In this document: positions 38,150 to 49,734 of the stretch, piece after piece
Numbering within the stretch: position 1 is the stretch's first letter
How the letters are laid out: each line of letters opens with the position of its first letter
Assembly (NCBI GenBank): GCA_947069175.1
Contig: CAMTDV010000013.1
Span: 29,267,857-29,331,856, forward strand
Reading direction: 5' to 3'
Length of the DNA: 64,000 nt
Origin: Scalesia atractyloides
Lineage: Eukaryota > Streptophyta > Magnoliopsida > Asterales > Asteraceae
Notes under the pieces: generated by a model
The model's database searches: none
Told to the model about the DNA's origin: nothing
What the model saw: only the letters and a program-made list of their open reading frames with translations
Made by a program: the position numbers and the translations under genes

Positions 38150-38480
38150 AAAAAAAAGCTTATTGAGAGAGAGAAATAAAGAGAAGAGAGTGTGTGTGTG
38201 TATATATATATAACGATTGGTTAAATTGGAAACCACCATGAGTTGTAAGAACCGTGAGAACTTTTTCTTCCCGTGAGAGTTGTGCCAATTTTTTTTCACA
38301 AACGTAGATGAAATTATTATAATTACATCTGTAAAAAAAAGTACAAAAAATTGTCGAGTTAGTGGTTTTGACGGATACAAGTTTTTTTATGCGCTGATGT
38401 AAATTTCGTACGAAGATAAATATTTTTTTATGTCTCATATAAATGTGGGTATGCGGATTTTTTTAATTTTTATTTTTTTG
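38150..38480. repeat. TA/TG-flanked repeat of the 'gagaaccacc' family
   Basis: Next to a (TG)n(TA)n tract (38189-38212), 'ggttaaattggaaaccacc', then 'gagttgtaagaaccgtgag'. The same sequence occurs in reverse beside the microsatellite at 58293, so it is a dispersed element that sits in dinucleotide repeats. Confidence 0.5.
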
Positions 38481-38989
38481 CTGAAACAATTGAATTCTTT
38501 TTATAACTTTTGAAAAAAAAAAGATTTCGAAAAAACCTTTTGGATGTCTGTAAAATCCAAAATCGGGAATTTCATTAACTTATGAAAATCTAAGTTAGGA
38601 TTGGATGGAAAGAAGTGAAAATGTAATTCAAAAATAGTTTTGAAATAGTATTATTTAATTTGGTGGAAATACCCGTCGAGGTTATAAGATTCCTTTCGAG
38701 TGTAGTTGTAAAATAATATTTTTATTAATTGCTTAGAATTAGTAATTGAGGAAGATAACTTGTTGTGTAGCAATATATTTTAACGGCTTGTATTTTAGTA
38801 GTATAAGCTGAAAAATATGACGGGTTTGCTTCAGGAAAATAGCGTTACCACATCTGGTGACTCACCAAACTTAAATGGGCATTGTTGTAAGAATCAAACT
38901 TTAGGGTGTATACTGCAATTAGGCAATAGTTGAATGTATAAAAATTCATGTTTAGGCTCATTTGTTACAAACAATGGCTGGAGTTAGAG

Positions 38990-40843
38990 AGAGAAATGCA
39001 TAGAACTAGAGAGAGAAAGAAAGTGGTGGTCCGATGGCGGTTTGCGGCGGCCAGTGGTGGCCGGATTTGCGGGTCTCAACCCAAAACTATTTCTAGATGA
39101 TACCAATACAATGGTAAGCTCCGTTTGCTCATAAATCCTAAGTTGAAGTTGTTTATAAATGTCGAAAAGTTAGATTTGTTAATTTGATTTTCGTTTTTAT
39201 TTCATGTGGTCTAAAAGAAATGATTGTTACTGGAAAACTGATCGTTTCATCGATCCCAAATATTTACAGTAGCTTCCTGACATATAGATTTTAACATCCA
39301 ACGGTTGAAAATGCGAAATAAATCATGGAGGTATGAGTTTTACAGCAGCTGTTTGGATTTTCGGTATAAAAAAATGTAGTTGTAAAGAATGAGTTATTCC
39401 AAGAGATCCGACCGTTGGATTGAGCTGAAATTTGGTTTGTAGCTTCCTATGACATGTTTCATAAATCCTACTGGAGGAAATTCTGATCAGATGTTTGTAA
39501 GTGTGGTTTTGACACTAATCAGTTTCTAACAGTTTGTTTGTGCGAAAATCAGGAACTTGATTGCGTTGCATGGATGCTCTAATGGAGTTGTATATGCAAT
39601 CCGTTACCAGAAAAACGTTTGTGATGCAAAAATGAATAAAACTACATACGTGGATCTTATTGCATATCGGTACAATAAAATCCACGTACATGATCCATAC
39701 AAATAAGACAACAAAAGCTTGGGAGTTGATGGGACAAGATTGACAATAGCAATATCATATTTTCCTATAGGCAAAGGTGAGTGGTTTATATCCACTTTGG
39801 TATGTATTGTTGGTTTTGGTTTCTTTTAGGTTACGAGCACATAATATTGCTTATTCTATTATATATGTAGAAAGTCCATGTTGTTTATTGATTTTTAAGA
39901 TCACGTAGGTCCTTTCTCAATACCGGAAGTATGATATAACTGTGTAGTATTACATTGGTCGTATGGATCAAACACTCGTGAAGCGTAGAAATGTTAAATG
40001 GTTATTTACGTACTTTGTTAGATAGATTAGTAGAATAATTCTTGATTGGCACGATTGTGTAAGTTAATCTTACTTCTAATATAAGAATGCATATAAATTA
40101 TTAGTATGTCTGTCTTTTAAACCCGATAGATTGTATTTTTGGTTTTTATGTCTTTAAGAAAGTAAGAATGGGTCGATTCGACCCGGTACAAGTATAAGCA
40201 AATTTATTATGTATTAGTAAGTGATTTCCAATCAAAATACTTTTGTTACATAATAAGTTTGATTTGTGAGACGTATGAGAATCACGTAAGGATAGTTAAG
40301 TCATGATAGAATGAATATAAGCATGTTCGTATTGGGTGAATTGTATGTTGGTTATGGTTAAAAAAACATCGGACACGATAAAATGGGTTAAACAAAGGAA
40401 ATCAGCGTTGGCAATACAGTAGACGCGTCGCCGACGGGGCACCCCCCGTCGCCGGCGTGGTGCCCTACCTCCGATGCCCTAAACTTCTGTCCACGACCCT
40501 TATGCCCTGACGAAAAAAAATAATACAGGCTGCGTCGCCGATGCGGGTTAAGCCCGTCGGCGACGCGATATCCGAACTTGGTTTTCGTTTTCTTTGTTTC
40601 GCATGTCCCGTTGATCCTAGTTCCGTCCGGTGGTTCGTAAGGTTCCTGTAATGTTCCTTAAGTCAGGTTAAACCTGTAAAACTACAAATACAACAAAACA
40701 TGCTTTTCTAAACTCAAGTACATGTAAAGGTGTGAACTTTAAATACGATTATACACTGGATTCAGCCTCGTATAAAGGTGCGGGTAAGGATGGAACTAGT
40801 AGGCGAGTGCGAATAGGAAACTAATAATGATTTAGGTCACATA
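38990..40843 (+). mobile_element. Tekay-like LTR region, left part (split by E1)
   Basis: LTR-like sequence without coding content. It includes a GC-rich island at about 40420-40570 with 'cgtcgccgacgg' motifs that recur in the LTR at 60346-62738. It continues after the E1 insertion at 57423, because both flanks share the duplicated acata. Its outer left edge is uncertain. Confidence 0.35.
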
Positions 40844-41261
40844 TGTCACACCCCGACCCGCAGCGGAAAAAGGTGATCGGGGCATGATTGGGTTTTCATC
40901 AAAGCTCATGACATTTATTATAAAGCTTCATATTTATTATTTCTTTTTAAAGGAGAATCATTACAATCAATAATACATGTACAACATGTTCTATACATCT
41001 TTCAAGACTTCATTATTTTTCTTCTAAGGCAATTTCCTATGTGTCCCTTGCTTAAACCTGTCCACCTGTATCATGTGTAAAAATAGGGTTTTTAGGTCAA
41101 CAAAAAGTTGGAGAGTGAATCCTATGAAAACATTTAAACGTGTTTGTTGTATCGATTATAAAATAAAGTGCATAACCACATATGAGTAAACATAGATGTA
41201 AATTTAATCACAAAACACATATATTAATTATTGCACACACATACACCAAATGATTGATTTT

Positions 41262-41388
41262 GAGGCACGCGATGTTCAACTCTTCTCCCACGAGGAACTG
41301 ATGGGCCTAATGGATGATTTTGAGGCACACGATGTTCAACTCGTCTCTCACGAGGAACTGATGGGCCTAATGAATGATTTGCACGTAA
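41262..41388. repeat. Two ~60-bp tandem units in the E1 LTR
   Basis: Units start 'gaggcacgcg' at 41262 and 'gaggcacacg' at 41322, each with a 'ctcgtctcccacgag' type hairpin. The other E1 LTR has one unit (55487) and each E2 LTR has six. Confidence 0.88.
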
Positions 41389-41872
41389 CTTGACAATATG
41401 TAAACATACATCACAACAAACAATATTTACATTATAGGTTTAGATCATATAATGGTAATGGCACGAGTTTGAATAAGCGAACTAATTTAAGCGACACATG
41501 ATACACCCCAAAACATGAATAAAAAGGGGAATTTGTAAGAATTCACTCACAGTGGGTGCGTTTCTTGGATTGATGATGAATGCACGAAATTGGCATTTAA
41601 CCACGAGAGAAACTAACCTAAATAATAACATAATAATTCGATAAATAAATAAACTTTTATTTGAGATTAATATTTTTAATTAGTGTTCTTAATGGGATTG
41701 TTAGATTTATTTTTGTGAGTTCAAGGAAATTTTCTAACTTCAAAAATATTATTTTTAAGTGTTTTAATTGATTTTTAAATAAAATAAATAAATAAAAATA
41801 AAATAAAAATTTTGACTTTTTGACTTTTTGACCGTTGACTGTTGACCGGTCGGACCGTGTTAATTATGTGCG

Positions 41873-41946
41873 TTGAGTGAGGTTCGAACTTGTGACCTCC
41901 CGTACGCGTGCACGCAGCTCTACCAACTGAGCTACGTGTCTAACCC
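41873..41946 (-). other. tRNA-like module M1 (E1 3' LTR)
   Basis: Minus strand: GGGTTAGA leader, A-box TAGCTCAGTTGG (41923-41934), B-box-like AGTTCGAACC at 41881-41890. Hairpin arms 41911-41920 and 41929-41938 pair over 10 bases; the one irregular position is a U-G wobble only when read as minus-strand RNA. A normal tRNA D-stem has 3-4 pairs. It does not fold as a complete tRNA: the T-stem is poor, and no CCA or proper acceptor stem is seen. Confidence 0.7.
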
Positions 41947-42030
41947 GAAATATTTCTGATTTTATTTATATTTATATACTATTTGGATTATTCAGAATTT
42001 TATTTTAATTAAAAAGGTTTTTAAACTAAT

Positions 42031-42116
42031 CGAACCGGTGCGCATACTATTCTCGAACCCGCGACCTTCGTATTGATTCGCACCCAGCCCATCCAACTGG
42101 GCTGGGTGTCTAACCC
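42031..42116 (-). other. tRNA-like module M2 (E1 3' LTR)
   Basis: Same GGGTTAGA leader, then a perfect 10-bp hairpin (42081-42090 with 42099-42108) around the loop AGTTGGAT, then the B-box GGGTTCGAGA (42051-42060). Confidence 0.68.
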
Positions 42117-42200
42117 GTATAAGATAGGATTTTTATTTTATTTAACCACTTTCTATGAAGCGACCTGATTGGTTTTAAAAACAATGGATTTAATTTCAGT

Positions 42201-42282
42201 GGATCGGTGTGGTTCGAGTATCGAACTCGGTATTTTCCGTATAAAATGCACACAGTCCACCGCTGGACTGTGTGTCTAACCC
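42201..42282 (-). other. tRNA-like module M3 (E1 3' LTR)
   Basis: GGGTTAGA leader, perfect 10-bp hairpin CACACAGTCC/GGACTGTGTG (42249-42258 with 42265-42274) with loop AGCGGT, then a B-box-like GAGTTCGATACTC. Confidence 0.68.
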
Positions 42283-42582
42283 GATTATAACCCGTTTTTG
42301 ATTAATTATAAACGCAACTTGACTTCGTCTTCTTCCTAGAACATGACCCAGAACTGAACTTCGACTTATATGAATCTGTATCAGTTCTGGTTATTTGAAA
42401 AGATTGTGTAATGACATAGAAAGGTTCTAAGGTTGCATACCAACTGGAAAATGCGGAATCTTGATGCCTCCGGCGACTGATTCCGACGGCTCGGAACAAA
42501 ACTGATGACCAAACTTTAACAGAAACTTCCGAGTGATGAGCGAGTGAGTGTGTGTGTTCAGACTGAGAAGCAAATGGGTTTG

Positions 42583-42590
42583 TATTTATA
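42583..42590 (-). promoter_or_regulatory. TATA box of the E1 LTR
   Basis: TATAAATA on the minus strand in the LTR, in the orientation of gag. A second TATAAATA-like site lies near 42735. Confidence 0.5.
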
Positions 42591-43009
42591 GTGTTATGTC
42601 CGACATGGATTTTTCAGTTTTCCGGCGAGATCCCGTTAAGTACAGGTCTTCCGACAAGTGTTTTCTGGTGAACAGAGAGTTGCGAGAAGGTTTAAGAGTG
42701 TGTATGTGCAATTCTAAAGAGTTCTAGAGCTCCTATTTATAGATGAGAGAGATAGCTTGGATTGGGTTTCGGTTTAGAGAATTTCCGGTCAAAAATGGTT
42801 ATGGCGAGTTGTTAGCAGATCAATTGACTGCGGTTTTGGCTCGGTTTGAGTCTAGGTGCCTGATAGAGAGTAAATTTTGTGATCGATTGAAGAGAAACGG
42901 AAATCTTGGTGATTTCCGGTTGACCGGGTGCCATTACATTTGGGCGGCATTTTGAACCTGGCCGAGAGTATAAAAGATTATTTGATTAGGTCATATCAGA
43001 TGTTGAGTA

Positions 43010-43076
43010 TGTGGTGTAGCGGTGTTTGGTGTGTTTGGTCTTGAGAGTGACCCGGGTTCGAAACCCGGCGTCTGCA
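43010..43076 (+). other. tRNA-like module M4 (E1 3' LTR, antisense)
   Basis: A-box TGGTGTAGCGGTG and a perfect T-arm: CCGGG (43052-43056), loop TTCGAAA, CCCGG (43064-43068). It reads opposite to the element and to M1-M3. Confidence 0.7.
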
Positions 43077-43261
43077 AATATTTTTTTTATTCATTAATTA
43101 TTAGAAATTTTAAATTATGGTTTTTAAATTCTAATCTATTTATTAATTATGTATCGTTTAAAATTTATTTGAGCATTAAATAAGCAACGAAAATTTTTAA
43201 CTGGGTATTCGATTAATAAACGAAGCGGGTTTTGGAAACCCGTTTTTTGACGGATGTTACA

Positions 43262-43297
43262 TTATTCCCTACTTTTAGAAATTTCGTCCCGAAATTT
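43262..43297 (-). other. E1 polypurine tract and 3'-end palindrome
   Basis: On the minus strand AAAAGTAGGGAATAA directly precedes the 3' LTR. The palindrome at 43279-43297 precedes it, as in Tekay-type elements. Confidence 0.6.
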
Positions 43298-43639
43298 AAG
43301 TAGTAGTGGTATATTTGGCTTGAAGGGTAGGTGTTTTGATTTGACAATTACATAATTAGAAGAGGGTGAGAGTTTTAAATTTTATTTGAGTCGGTAACGT
43401 TCTTGGTAAGGGTTGAATACCCTGCTACAGGAATCGCTTTTTGATGCCTAAAGTATAAGAATGCGGAACAAGAATAAACGGAGTTGATTGACTAAGCATG
43501 ATTTTTTTTTGCATATGAGTTTTGAGAGATTTGATACGTTTGGAAAGATAAGGTTATATCGTATAATAAAACTTCAGCCATGACTATACTAAAACCTACA
43601 TGGAACTTCTCATAACCGCCTGACAATGCCTCTGTCCCT

Positions 43640-43698
43640 TTGGCAAGAATACTTACATATAGGAAGTACCAGCGGCGTATCCACCATATTCTTGTCAA
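43640..43698. repeat. Conserved hairpin in the E1 3' non-coding region
   Basis: Arms 43640-43651 and 43687-43698 pair over 12 positions, one as G-U. An inner stem with loop CAGCGGC lies between them. Two copies in E2 have the fully paired version. Confidence 0.75.
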
Positions 43699-44098
43699 AT
43701 TTTCATTGGCTTTATCAGTAAATTATGATTAGTTCTATGTGACTCTAAAACATAAACAAACACAACAACCAAAACTTGAGTCTCAAATCTGAGAGTATAC
43801 ATGATTGAATGATGACAGTACCTCTCTCGTTTGTTATGATGAAGGGGGTTAGTCTATGTAAAAGTGAGACACAACCCAACTTCTTTAAATGATGAGATTG
43901 AGATACGTCGAGATGTATGATGATATGAATGTTAAATCAATGAGTATAAAACAAAACTGAAAAATCAATTCGCATTAAAATTCTTTGATACATAAATTTC
44001 CAATTTATAATTGAGATACGTAAAGATTGAGATAACATAAAGAAAACATAAAAAACTTAGACGGTTGGAGTTGAGTCTTGATTCTCGGTGAGGGAAGA

Positions 44099-45448
44099 CT
44101 AGTTGGGTGGTTCGTTTGGGCCGTTATTATCTTCAATAGGATTGGCGTTGATGTTGTAAGCTCTTCCTCTTGCTGGTGGTGGAGCTGGGTTTGCTTGATT
44201 TACTTGGTTAACTGGGTTTACTTGAGCTTGGGCGTTTATGATGCTAACCAATCGAGGGCACGTGTTTCTAAAGTGGGTAGGGTCGCCACAATTAAAACAA
44301 GCTCGGACATATGGAAACATGGGGTATTGGGGTTGTTGATATGTTTGGATCATGTTTTGAGTAGGGGGTGAGGTTTGGTTTTGAGAGACGCGGCAAACCT
44401 TGCTCAAATGACCATAGCGTCCACAATTCGCACATAGTCGACAAGGTAAGGTAGATGGATGGTGATAAAAACAGGTTTTGCATTGAGGGTGAGGTCCAAT
44501 GTAAGGTTTCTTATTTGAGTAAGTTGAGTTGGGTGCTACTTGAGTGATTGGGATAGCTTGGAGGGGTACAACTTGTGAAGCTGGTTGGTTGTGTTGGGTG
44601 ACAGCGAAAATTTGCCCATCTCGTTTTCTCTTAGAAATGGGTTGAGAAGGGGGTTCGGTTTGGGTGGAGTTTGAGGTTTCAGTTGATGCTTTATCCTTCT
44701 TCTTCTCCTCCTTGAAGTCCTTATTCCGTATGCGGTTCTCGATGAGCTCTGTAACTAACTCCATTGCTGCTTCCAAAGTTGCAGGTGTGGTACTTATTAC
44801 AGGGTCTTGAATTTTGAAGGAAGACCTCGAATGTAGTGCTCGATCAAACGGTAGAAGGGAGTGAACAAGTTGGGGACCATCTGATTTAACTCAAGGAATC
44901 TCTTGTTATATGTGGTGTGGTCGCCCTCCTTTTGGTTCAAAGAATAGAACTCATCTTCCAATTTCTTGATTTCGCTTCTTGGACAGAAAAGTCTTGTCAT
45001 GATTTCCTTCAACTCTTCCCAAGTCAAAGTCATAGCATTCTCGGTACCTCGCTTGGCCTTCTATGTATTCCACCATGTAAGTGCTACTCCAAACAAACGA
45101 CCGGTAGCATATCGCACCTTGCGATCATCGGGGCATTCGCAATTGCGAAAAGTGTTTTCCATCTCCTCAAACCAATGGAGGAGAGCGGTGACACCTTCAG
45201 TCCCTTCGTATTTTGGAGGATCGCAAGATTTGAAATGCTTGAAGGTGCATTTAGTGGCTTTTGGGAGAGGATTGACAATGTTTTGATCTTCTTGATTGAT
45301 TGGGTTGACGGGATTAGCGGTAAGGGCTTGTTGAACTTGAACCACGATGTTGGGTATTACGGCAGCCATTTGTTGAGCGATTTGGGCAGCCATGCGCTCG
45401 CGGGATTTTCCTGCTCTCAATTTTTCTATGAGCGAGACTAGAAGACAT
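44099..45448 (-). pseudogene. E1 gag, three lesions
   Basis: Homologous throughout to the intact E2 gag: capsid region with HWFEEMENTF, TWEELKEIMTRLFCPRS and RFLELNQMVPNL, then knuckles CANCGRYGHLSKVC and CFNCGDPTHFRNTC. Compared with E2 there is a one-base insertion near the start (near 45410), a nonsense codon after WWNT near 45061, and a one-base deletion near 44815. The ATG is at 45448. The product cannot be made in one piece. Confidence 0.88.
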
Positions 45449-46259
45449 CTACAAGGAATACATATCAAGAGTATGAGTTTGACGTTTTAGGGATCATGTG
45501 TCGTATTTAGGAATGAACATTCATCAAATAAATGAAGAATAATAAATTTACTACATCCATAGGATGTCTTGGGCTTTGCTTGGGTCTTGCATGCCGCCAT
45601 ACTTCACCTTCGTAATCATGTGGGCCCCTATGATTACCGGGTCTTTCATATGGTTCGCATTAGCCTGGTAACGTACACTAAAACCCGGAGAAATTCGAGA
45701 AATATGTATGTAACGTATGAAATTTCGGAGTGCATCCAGGTGTGGACACGGTGATACCTCAAAGTGGGGTTAGTTCGAACGACGTTTGGTGTGTGGCATG
45801 CTTTGGCCTAATAGGTCCTTCGTACTCTCATCGTTAGTCCCCAGGTAGGCAAACTGGTCTGTTATATTGGATTTATACGAATGCCAACCTAGACAGGACG
45901 TTCCGACTACCGGTACTTGTACCCTTACAGTTACTACATGCCCGTCGTAGAACTCACTTTGAGAGATTGAAAAATGAAAATTGCGACAAAGTCTTGAATA
46001 AAGGAATATGAGGGTGACTTGAATATGTGAACATTGATATATGCGTGATGAATGTATATGTAAAAATGTTATAAGTATAACTTATTAAATATCACACAGT
46101 ATGATAGTGGAAGTGTTTGCATGCATGTGTGTATTTAATAAATACGAAACAAATAAACATCATGAGTTTGCATGTAACCACATAAACACTTAAAATCTAA
46201 TCAACTATAGTATAGGCTCTAAGGGTCTAATAACCTATCCTAAATCCCTATAGTCAAAA
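45449..46259 (-). mobile_element. E1 untranslated leader
   Basis: Non-coding, about 0.8 kb between primer site and gag. It is conserved with the E2 leader (52083-52866), including 'ggtaggcaaactggtc' and the 'cgactaccggtacttgtac' stretch, although it carries no frame. Retrotransposon leaders usually hold packaging signals; that role is inferred here. Confidence 0.6.
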
Positions 46260-46272
46260 GCTCTGATACCAA
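46260..46272 (-). other. E1 primer binding site (tRNA-iMet)
   Basis: Minus strand TTGGTATCAGAGC, a perfect match to the initiator tRNA-Met primer site, two bases from the LTR edge. Confidence 0.9.
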
Positions 46273-46274
46273 TC

Positions 46275-46671
46275 TGTCACACCCCGACCCGCAGCGAAAA
46301 AAGGTGATCGGGGCATGATTGGGTTTTCATCAAAGCTCATGACATTTATTATAAAGCTTCATATTTATTATTTCTTTTTAAAGGAGAATCATTACAATCA
46401 ATAATACATGTACAACATGTTCTATACATCTTTCAAGACTTCATTATTTTTCTTCTAAGGCAATTTCCTATGTGTCCCTTGCTTCAACCTGTCCACCTGT
46501 ATCATGTGTAAAAATAGGGTTTTTGGGTCAACAAAAAGTTGGCGAGTGAATCCTATGAAAACATTTAAACGTGTTTGTTGTATCGATTATAAAATAAAGT
46601 GCATAACCACATATGAGTAAACATAGATGTAAATTTAATCACAAAACACATATATTAATTATTGCACACAC
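46275..46671 (-). mobile_element. E1 5' LTR, first segment
   Basis: Matches 40844-41240 nearly base for base and stops at the E2 insertion after 'attgcacacac'. The match resumes at 55466. Confidence 0.92.
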
Positions 46672-47064
46672 TGTCACACCCCGACCCGCAGCGGAAAAGG
46701 TGATCGGGGCATAATTGGGTTATCATCAAAGCTCATGACATTTATTATATGTTTCATATTCATTAATACAATTTAATGGAAATAAATGATACACCATATT
46801 CTATCTATCTGTCTAAGCTTCTTGGTTCTCTTCTAAGGCATATCCTATGTTTTCCTTGCTTCAACCTGTTTACCTGTATCATGTGTAAAAAGGTTTTGGA
46901 TCAACATAATGTTGGCGAGTGAATCCTATGGAAAAACATTTGAACAAGTTTAACCAATTGATTATAAATAATGTGCATACCACATATGAGTAAATGTAGA
47001 TGTAAATTTATTCACACAACACATAATATTGAATATTAAACTCACATACACCAAATGATTGTTT

Positions 47065-47375
47065 TGAGGCACGCGATGTTCGACTCGTCTCCCACGAGGA
47101 ACTGATGGGCCTAATGAATGAGTTTTGAGGCACGCGTTGTTCCACGAACTGATGGGCCTAATAAATGAGTTTTGAGGCACGCGTTGTTCTCACGAACTGA
47201 TGGGCCTTAATGAATGAGTTTTGAGGCACGCGTTGTTCTCGTCTCCCACGAGGAACTGATGGGCCTAATGTATGAGTTTTGAGGCACGCGTTGTTCTTAC
47301 GAACTGATGGGCCTTAATGAATGAGTTTTGAGGCACGCGATGTTCTCGTCTCCCACGAGGAACTGATGGGCCTAA
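47065..47375. repeat. Six tandem units in the E2 3' LTR
   Basis: Units begin 'gaggcacgcg' at 47065, 47127, 47174, 47223, 47281 and 47330. They differ in length by presence or absence of the 'tcgtctcccacgagg' hairpin segment. Confidence 0.88.
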
Positions 47376-47869
47376 ATAATTTGCATACAACTTTGACAAT
47401 ATGTAATACATCACAACCAAACAATAGTTACATTCTAGTTTAGTTCATATAATGGTATAGCACGAATTTGCATAAGAAAATTAGTTTAAGCGACACATGA
47501 TACACCCCAAAACATGAATAAAAAGGGGAGTTTGTAAGAATCCACTCACATTGGGTGCGTTCGGTTGATGAGGTTGAATGCACGCGAAATGGTGTTAACC
47601 ACGAGTGAAATTAATCCTAGATAAATCGCATAATGGTTCGGTAAGTAAACGGGTTTTATGAATCTATTTTAGTAGGATTGTTGGGTGTATTTTTGTGAGT
47701 TTGAGGCTATTTTCTAACCTTAAAAATGTTATTTTTAAGTATTAATAATTGATTTTTAATTAAAATAATTAAATAAAAATAATAAAAAAATATTTTATTT
47801 TATTGCTACAGTACACGTTGACCGTTGACTTGACTATCGTTGACCGGTTCATAGGCATTTTGTTGTGCG

Positions 47870-47943
47870 CCGGGTGAGGCTCGAACCCGAGACCTCCCGT
47901 ACGCGTGCACGCAGCTCTACCAACTGAGCTACGTGTCTAACCC
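47870..47943 (-). other. tRNA-like module M1 (E2 3' LTR)
   Basis: A-box TAGCTCAGTTGG, the same 10-bp hairpin as E1 M1 (47908-47917 with 47926-47935), B-box GGGTTCGAGCC. The last is closer to the consensus than in E1. Confidence 0.7.
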
Positions 47944-48027
47944 GTTATATATCCGATTTTAATTATATATATATATTAATTAGATTTAACAGAAATCCTT
48001 TATTATTAAAAACGAAATAAATCTCAG

Positions 48028-48108
48028 AACCGGTGTGCTCCACAGGTCTCGAACCCGGGACCTGTGGGTTAGCGGACACACACTCCACCGCTGGACCGTG
48101 TGTCTCAC
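48028..48108 (-). other. tRNA-like module M2 (E2 3' LTR)
   Basis: The A-box region CAGCGGTGG lies in an imperfect stem. The B-box GGGTTCGAGACC is enclosed by an 8-bp perfect inverted repeat CACAGGTC/GACCTGTG. The leader is GTGAGA rather than GGGTTAGA. Confidence 0.6.
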
Positions 48109-48197
48109 TTGGTTATAAACTCAGTTATCAATATACTTAACATATCACAAAACACTCCGGTTCTGTTTTGCGAAAAAGAGAATTTTTATCAAGGCGG

Positions 48198-48278
48198 CGT
48201 GTGTGAAACCGGAATCGAACTCGTGACCTTAGCTTTAAAAGTGCACACAGTCCACCGCTGGACTGTGTGTCTAACCCG
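48198..48278 (-). other. tRNA-like module M3 (E2 3' LTR)
   Basis: GGGTTAGA leader, perfect 10-bp hairpin (48244-48253 with 48260-48269), then a B-box-like GAGTTCGATTCC. Confidence 0.68.
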
Positions 48279-48711
48279 GTAATTATCTTGATTTTAATTA
48301 TACTTAACGATTACTGAACTTCGTCTTCTTCACCGGTTTTAACCGGAAGTGACGACGGACTTGGTTCGAAAAGTTAATTCCTGTTCCTTTAGTGTTTTAT
48401 GATCAATTACAGACGAGATAAAAGTAAAAAGGGAAGAAAATAGGCGTGAGATGTACCGACTGGTTTTACTCTGTTTTCCGGCAGAACTCCGGCGACAGAA
48501 CTCTTTTTCCGGCGACAAGTACTTTGCAGCAGAAAGTCTTCCGAAGGCTTGAAAAGGGTGTGGGTGTTTTCGGAGAAAGTTTAGGGGGTTCAGTAAGCTC
48601 AGAGTTTACGTATACGGTTTTCCGGCGAATTATCAAGAATTTCCGGCGAGTGATTTTTCGCCGAGAAAAGGTGCGATTTGAGTGTGAAAGACCTCTGGCG
48701 AGTTGAGGTTG

Positions 48712-48719
48712 TATTTATA
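48712..48719 (-). promoter_or_regulatory. TATA box of the E2 3' LTR
   Basis: TATAAATA on the minus strand; the same site is at 54923-54930 in the 5' LTR, upstream of gag. Confidence 0.55.
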
Positions 48720-48986
48720 GGGTAGTATTGGGATTGAATGGGGTCTGAATTCGGTCTCAATTCGAAGTCAGCCGTTCTCCGGCGGTTACAGCTGATGTCG
48801 CGGTTCAGACGTCGGTTATAACCGTCGTAATAGTTAAGACTTCGGTTATATTGAGCGATAACGTAAATAAACGGCGAAATCGTCGGGATTTCCGACGACT
48901 TTTATTTTGGGCGCAAAAATACAGAAATTGATTTCGGAACTTCAATATTTGAATTAAGTAATTCCTTTATTCACCAGAAAAACAAA

Positions 48987-49060
48987 GTGGCGGAGCGGTT
49001 GTTCGGTTAAGAGATAAGTCTTTGGTTTGACCCGGTATAGACCCGAGTTCGAAACCCGGC
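48987..49060 (+). other. tRNA-like module M4 (E2 3' LTR, antisense)
   Basis: A-box TGGCGGAGCGGTT (consensus TGGCNNAGNGG) and B-box GAGTTCGAAACCC. The ~55-base spacing resembles Leu or Ser tRNAs with a long variable arm. Confidence 0.68.
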
Positions 49061-49250
49061 AAATGTAAAACATTTTTATTTTGATATTTTTGACAGATTT
49101 TCAAAAACTAAATACATATCCCCGCATAATATTTGATTACGGATCGTTTAAAATTATTTTGGGCATTTAATTCGCAACTAAAATTTTAACTGACTGTTCG
49201 GTTGATAAGCGGAGCGGGTCTGGTAAATCCGTTTTTTGACGGATGTTACA

Positions 49251-49286
49251 GTATCCCCTGCTTTTAGAAATTTCGTCCCGAAATTT
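49251..49286 (-). other. E2 polypurine tract and 3'-end palindrome
   Basis: Minus strand AAAAGCAGGGGATAC precedes the 3' LTR, with the palindrome at 49268-49286. Confidence 0.65.
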
Positions 49287-49734
49287 AAACAGGGATATAA
49301 TTGACTAAAAGAATGATGGTATTTAGTTTTGACAGTTACATACTTAGAAGAAATAAGGGTTTAAGTTTTTGTTTGAGGCGGTAACGTTCCTTGTAAAGGT
49401 TAAGTATCCTAATACAGGAATCGCTTTTTGTTGCCTACTGTATAAGTATTGTTAAGCAGGAATGATTCGCTAAAATGATATCACGCATAAAAGTTTGAAT
49501 ATGCTTAGGGTTATATCCTAAGGCAGAAATTCTACAATCTACACAAATAAACACAACAACTAACAATTGAATCCACATTCTGATAGCATATATGTTTGAA
49601 TGGTGATGGTTCCTCTCTCGTTTGTTATGATGGAGAGGTTAGTCTATATAGAAATGGATCACAATCCAATTTCTTTAAATAGTGAGATGATATAAATGTA
49701 ACACAATTTCAACCAAGGCAATAGTAAATCCTAC

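Larger units (their letters stand above)
40844..43261 (-). mobile_element. E1 3' LTR
   Basis: 2,418 bp, on the plus strand TGTCACACC to GATGTTACA. Holds two ~60-bp tandem units (41262-41388), four tRNA-like modules and TATA boxes read on the minus strand (tatttata at 42583-42590 and another near 42735). Confidence 0.92.
46672..49250 (-). mobile_element. E2 3' LTR
   Basis: TGTCACACC to GATGTTACA on the plus strand. Its outer parts resemble the E1 LTR, and the middle has diverged strongly. Contains six tandem units, four tRNA-like modules and a minus-strand TATA box (48712-48719). Confidence 0.93.

Noticed and set aside
41873..41946. Functional tRNA gene
   Set aside because: A-box and B-box are good, but the acceptor and T-stems do not pair properly, and the unit recurs as part of an LTR. 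It is tRNA-like, not a tRNA gene.
44917..45441. Plus-strand frame of 174 codons
   Set aside because: Shadow of the E1 gag on the opposite strand.
47065..47375. CRISPR-like regular repeats
   Set aside because: The units are direct LTR tandem repeats without unique spacers, in a plant retroelement.
48446..48706. Plus-strand open frame in the E2 LTRs (also at 54657-54917)
   Set aside because: It is duplicated only because the LTR is duplicated, is antisense to the element and shows no domain or codon bias.
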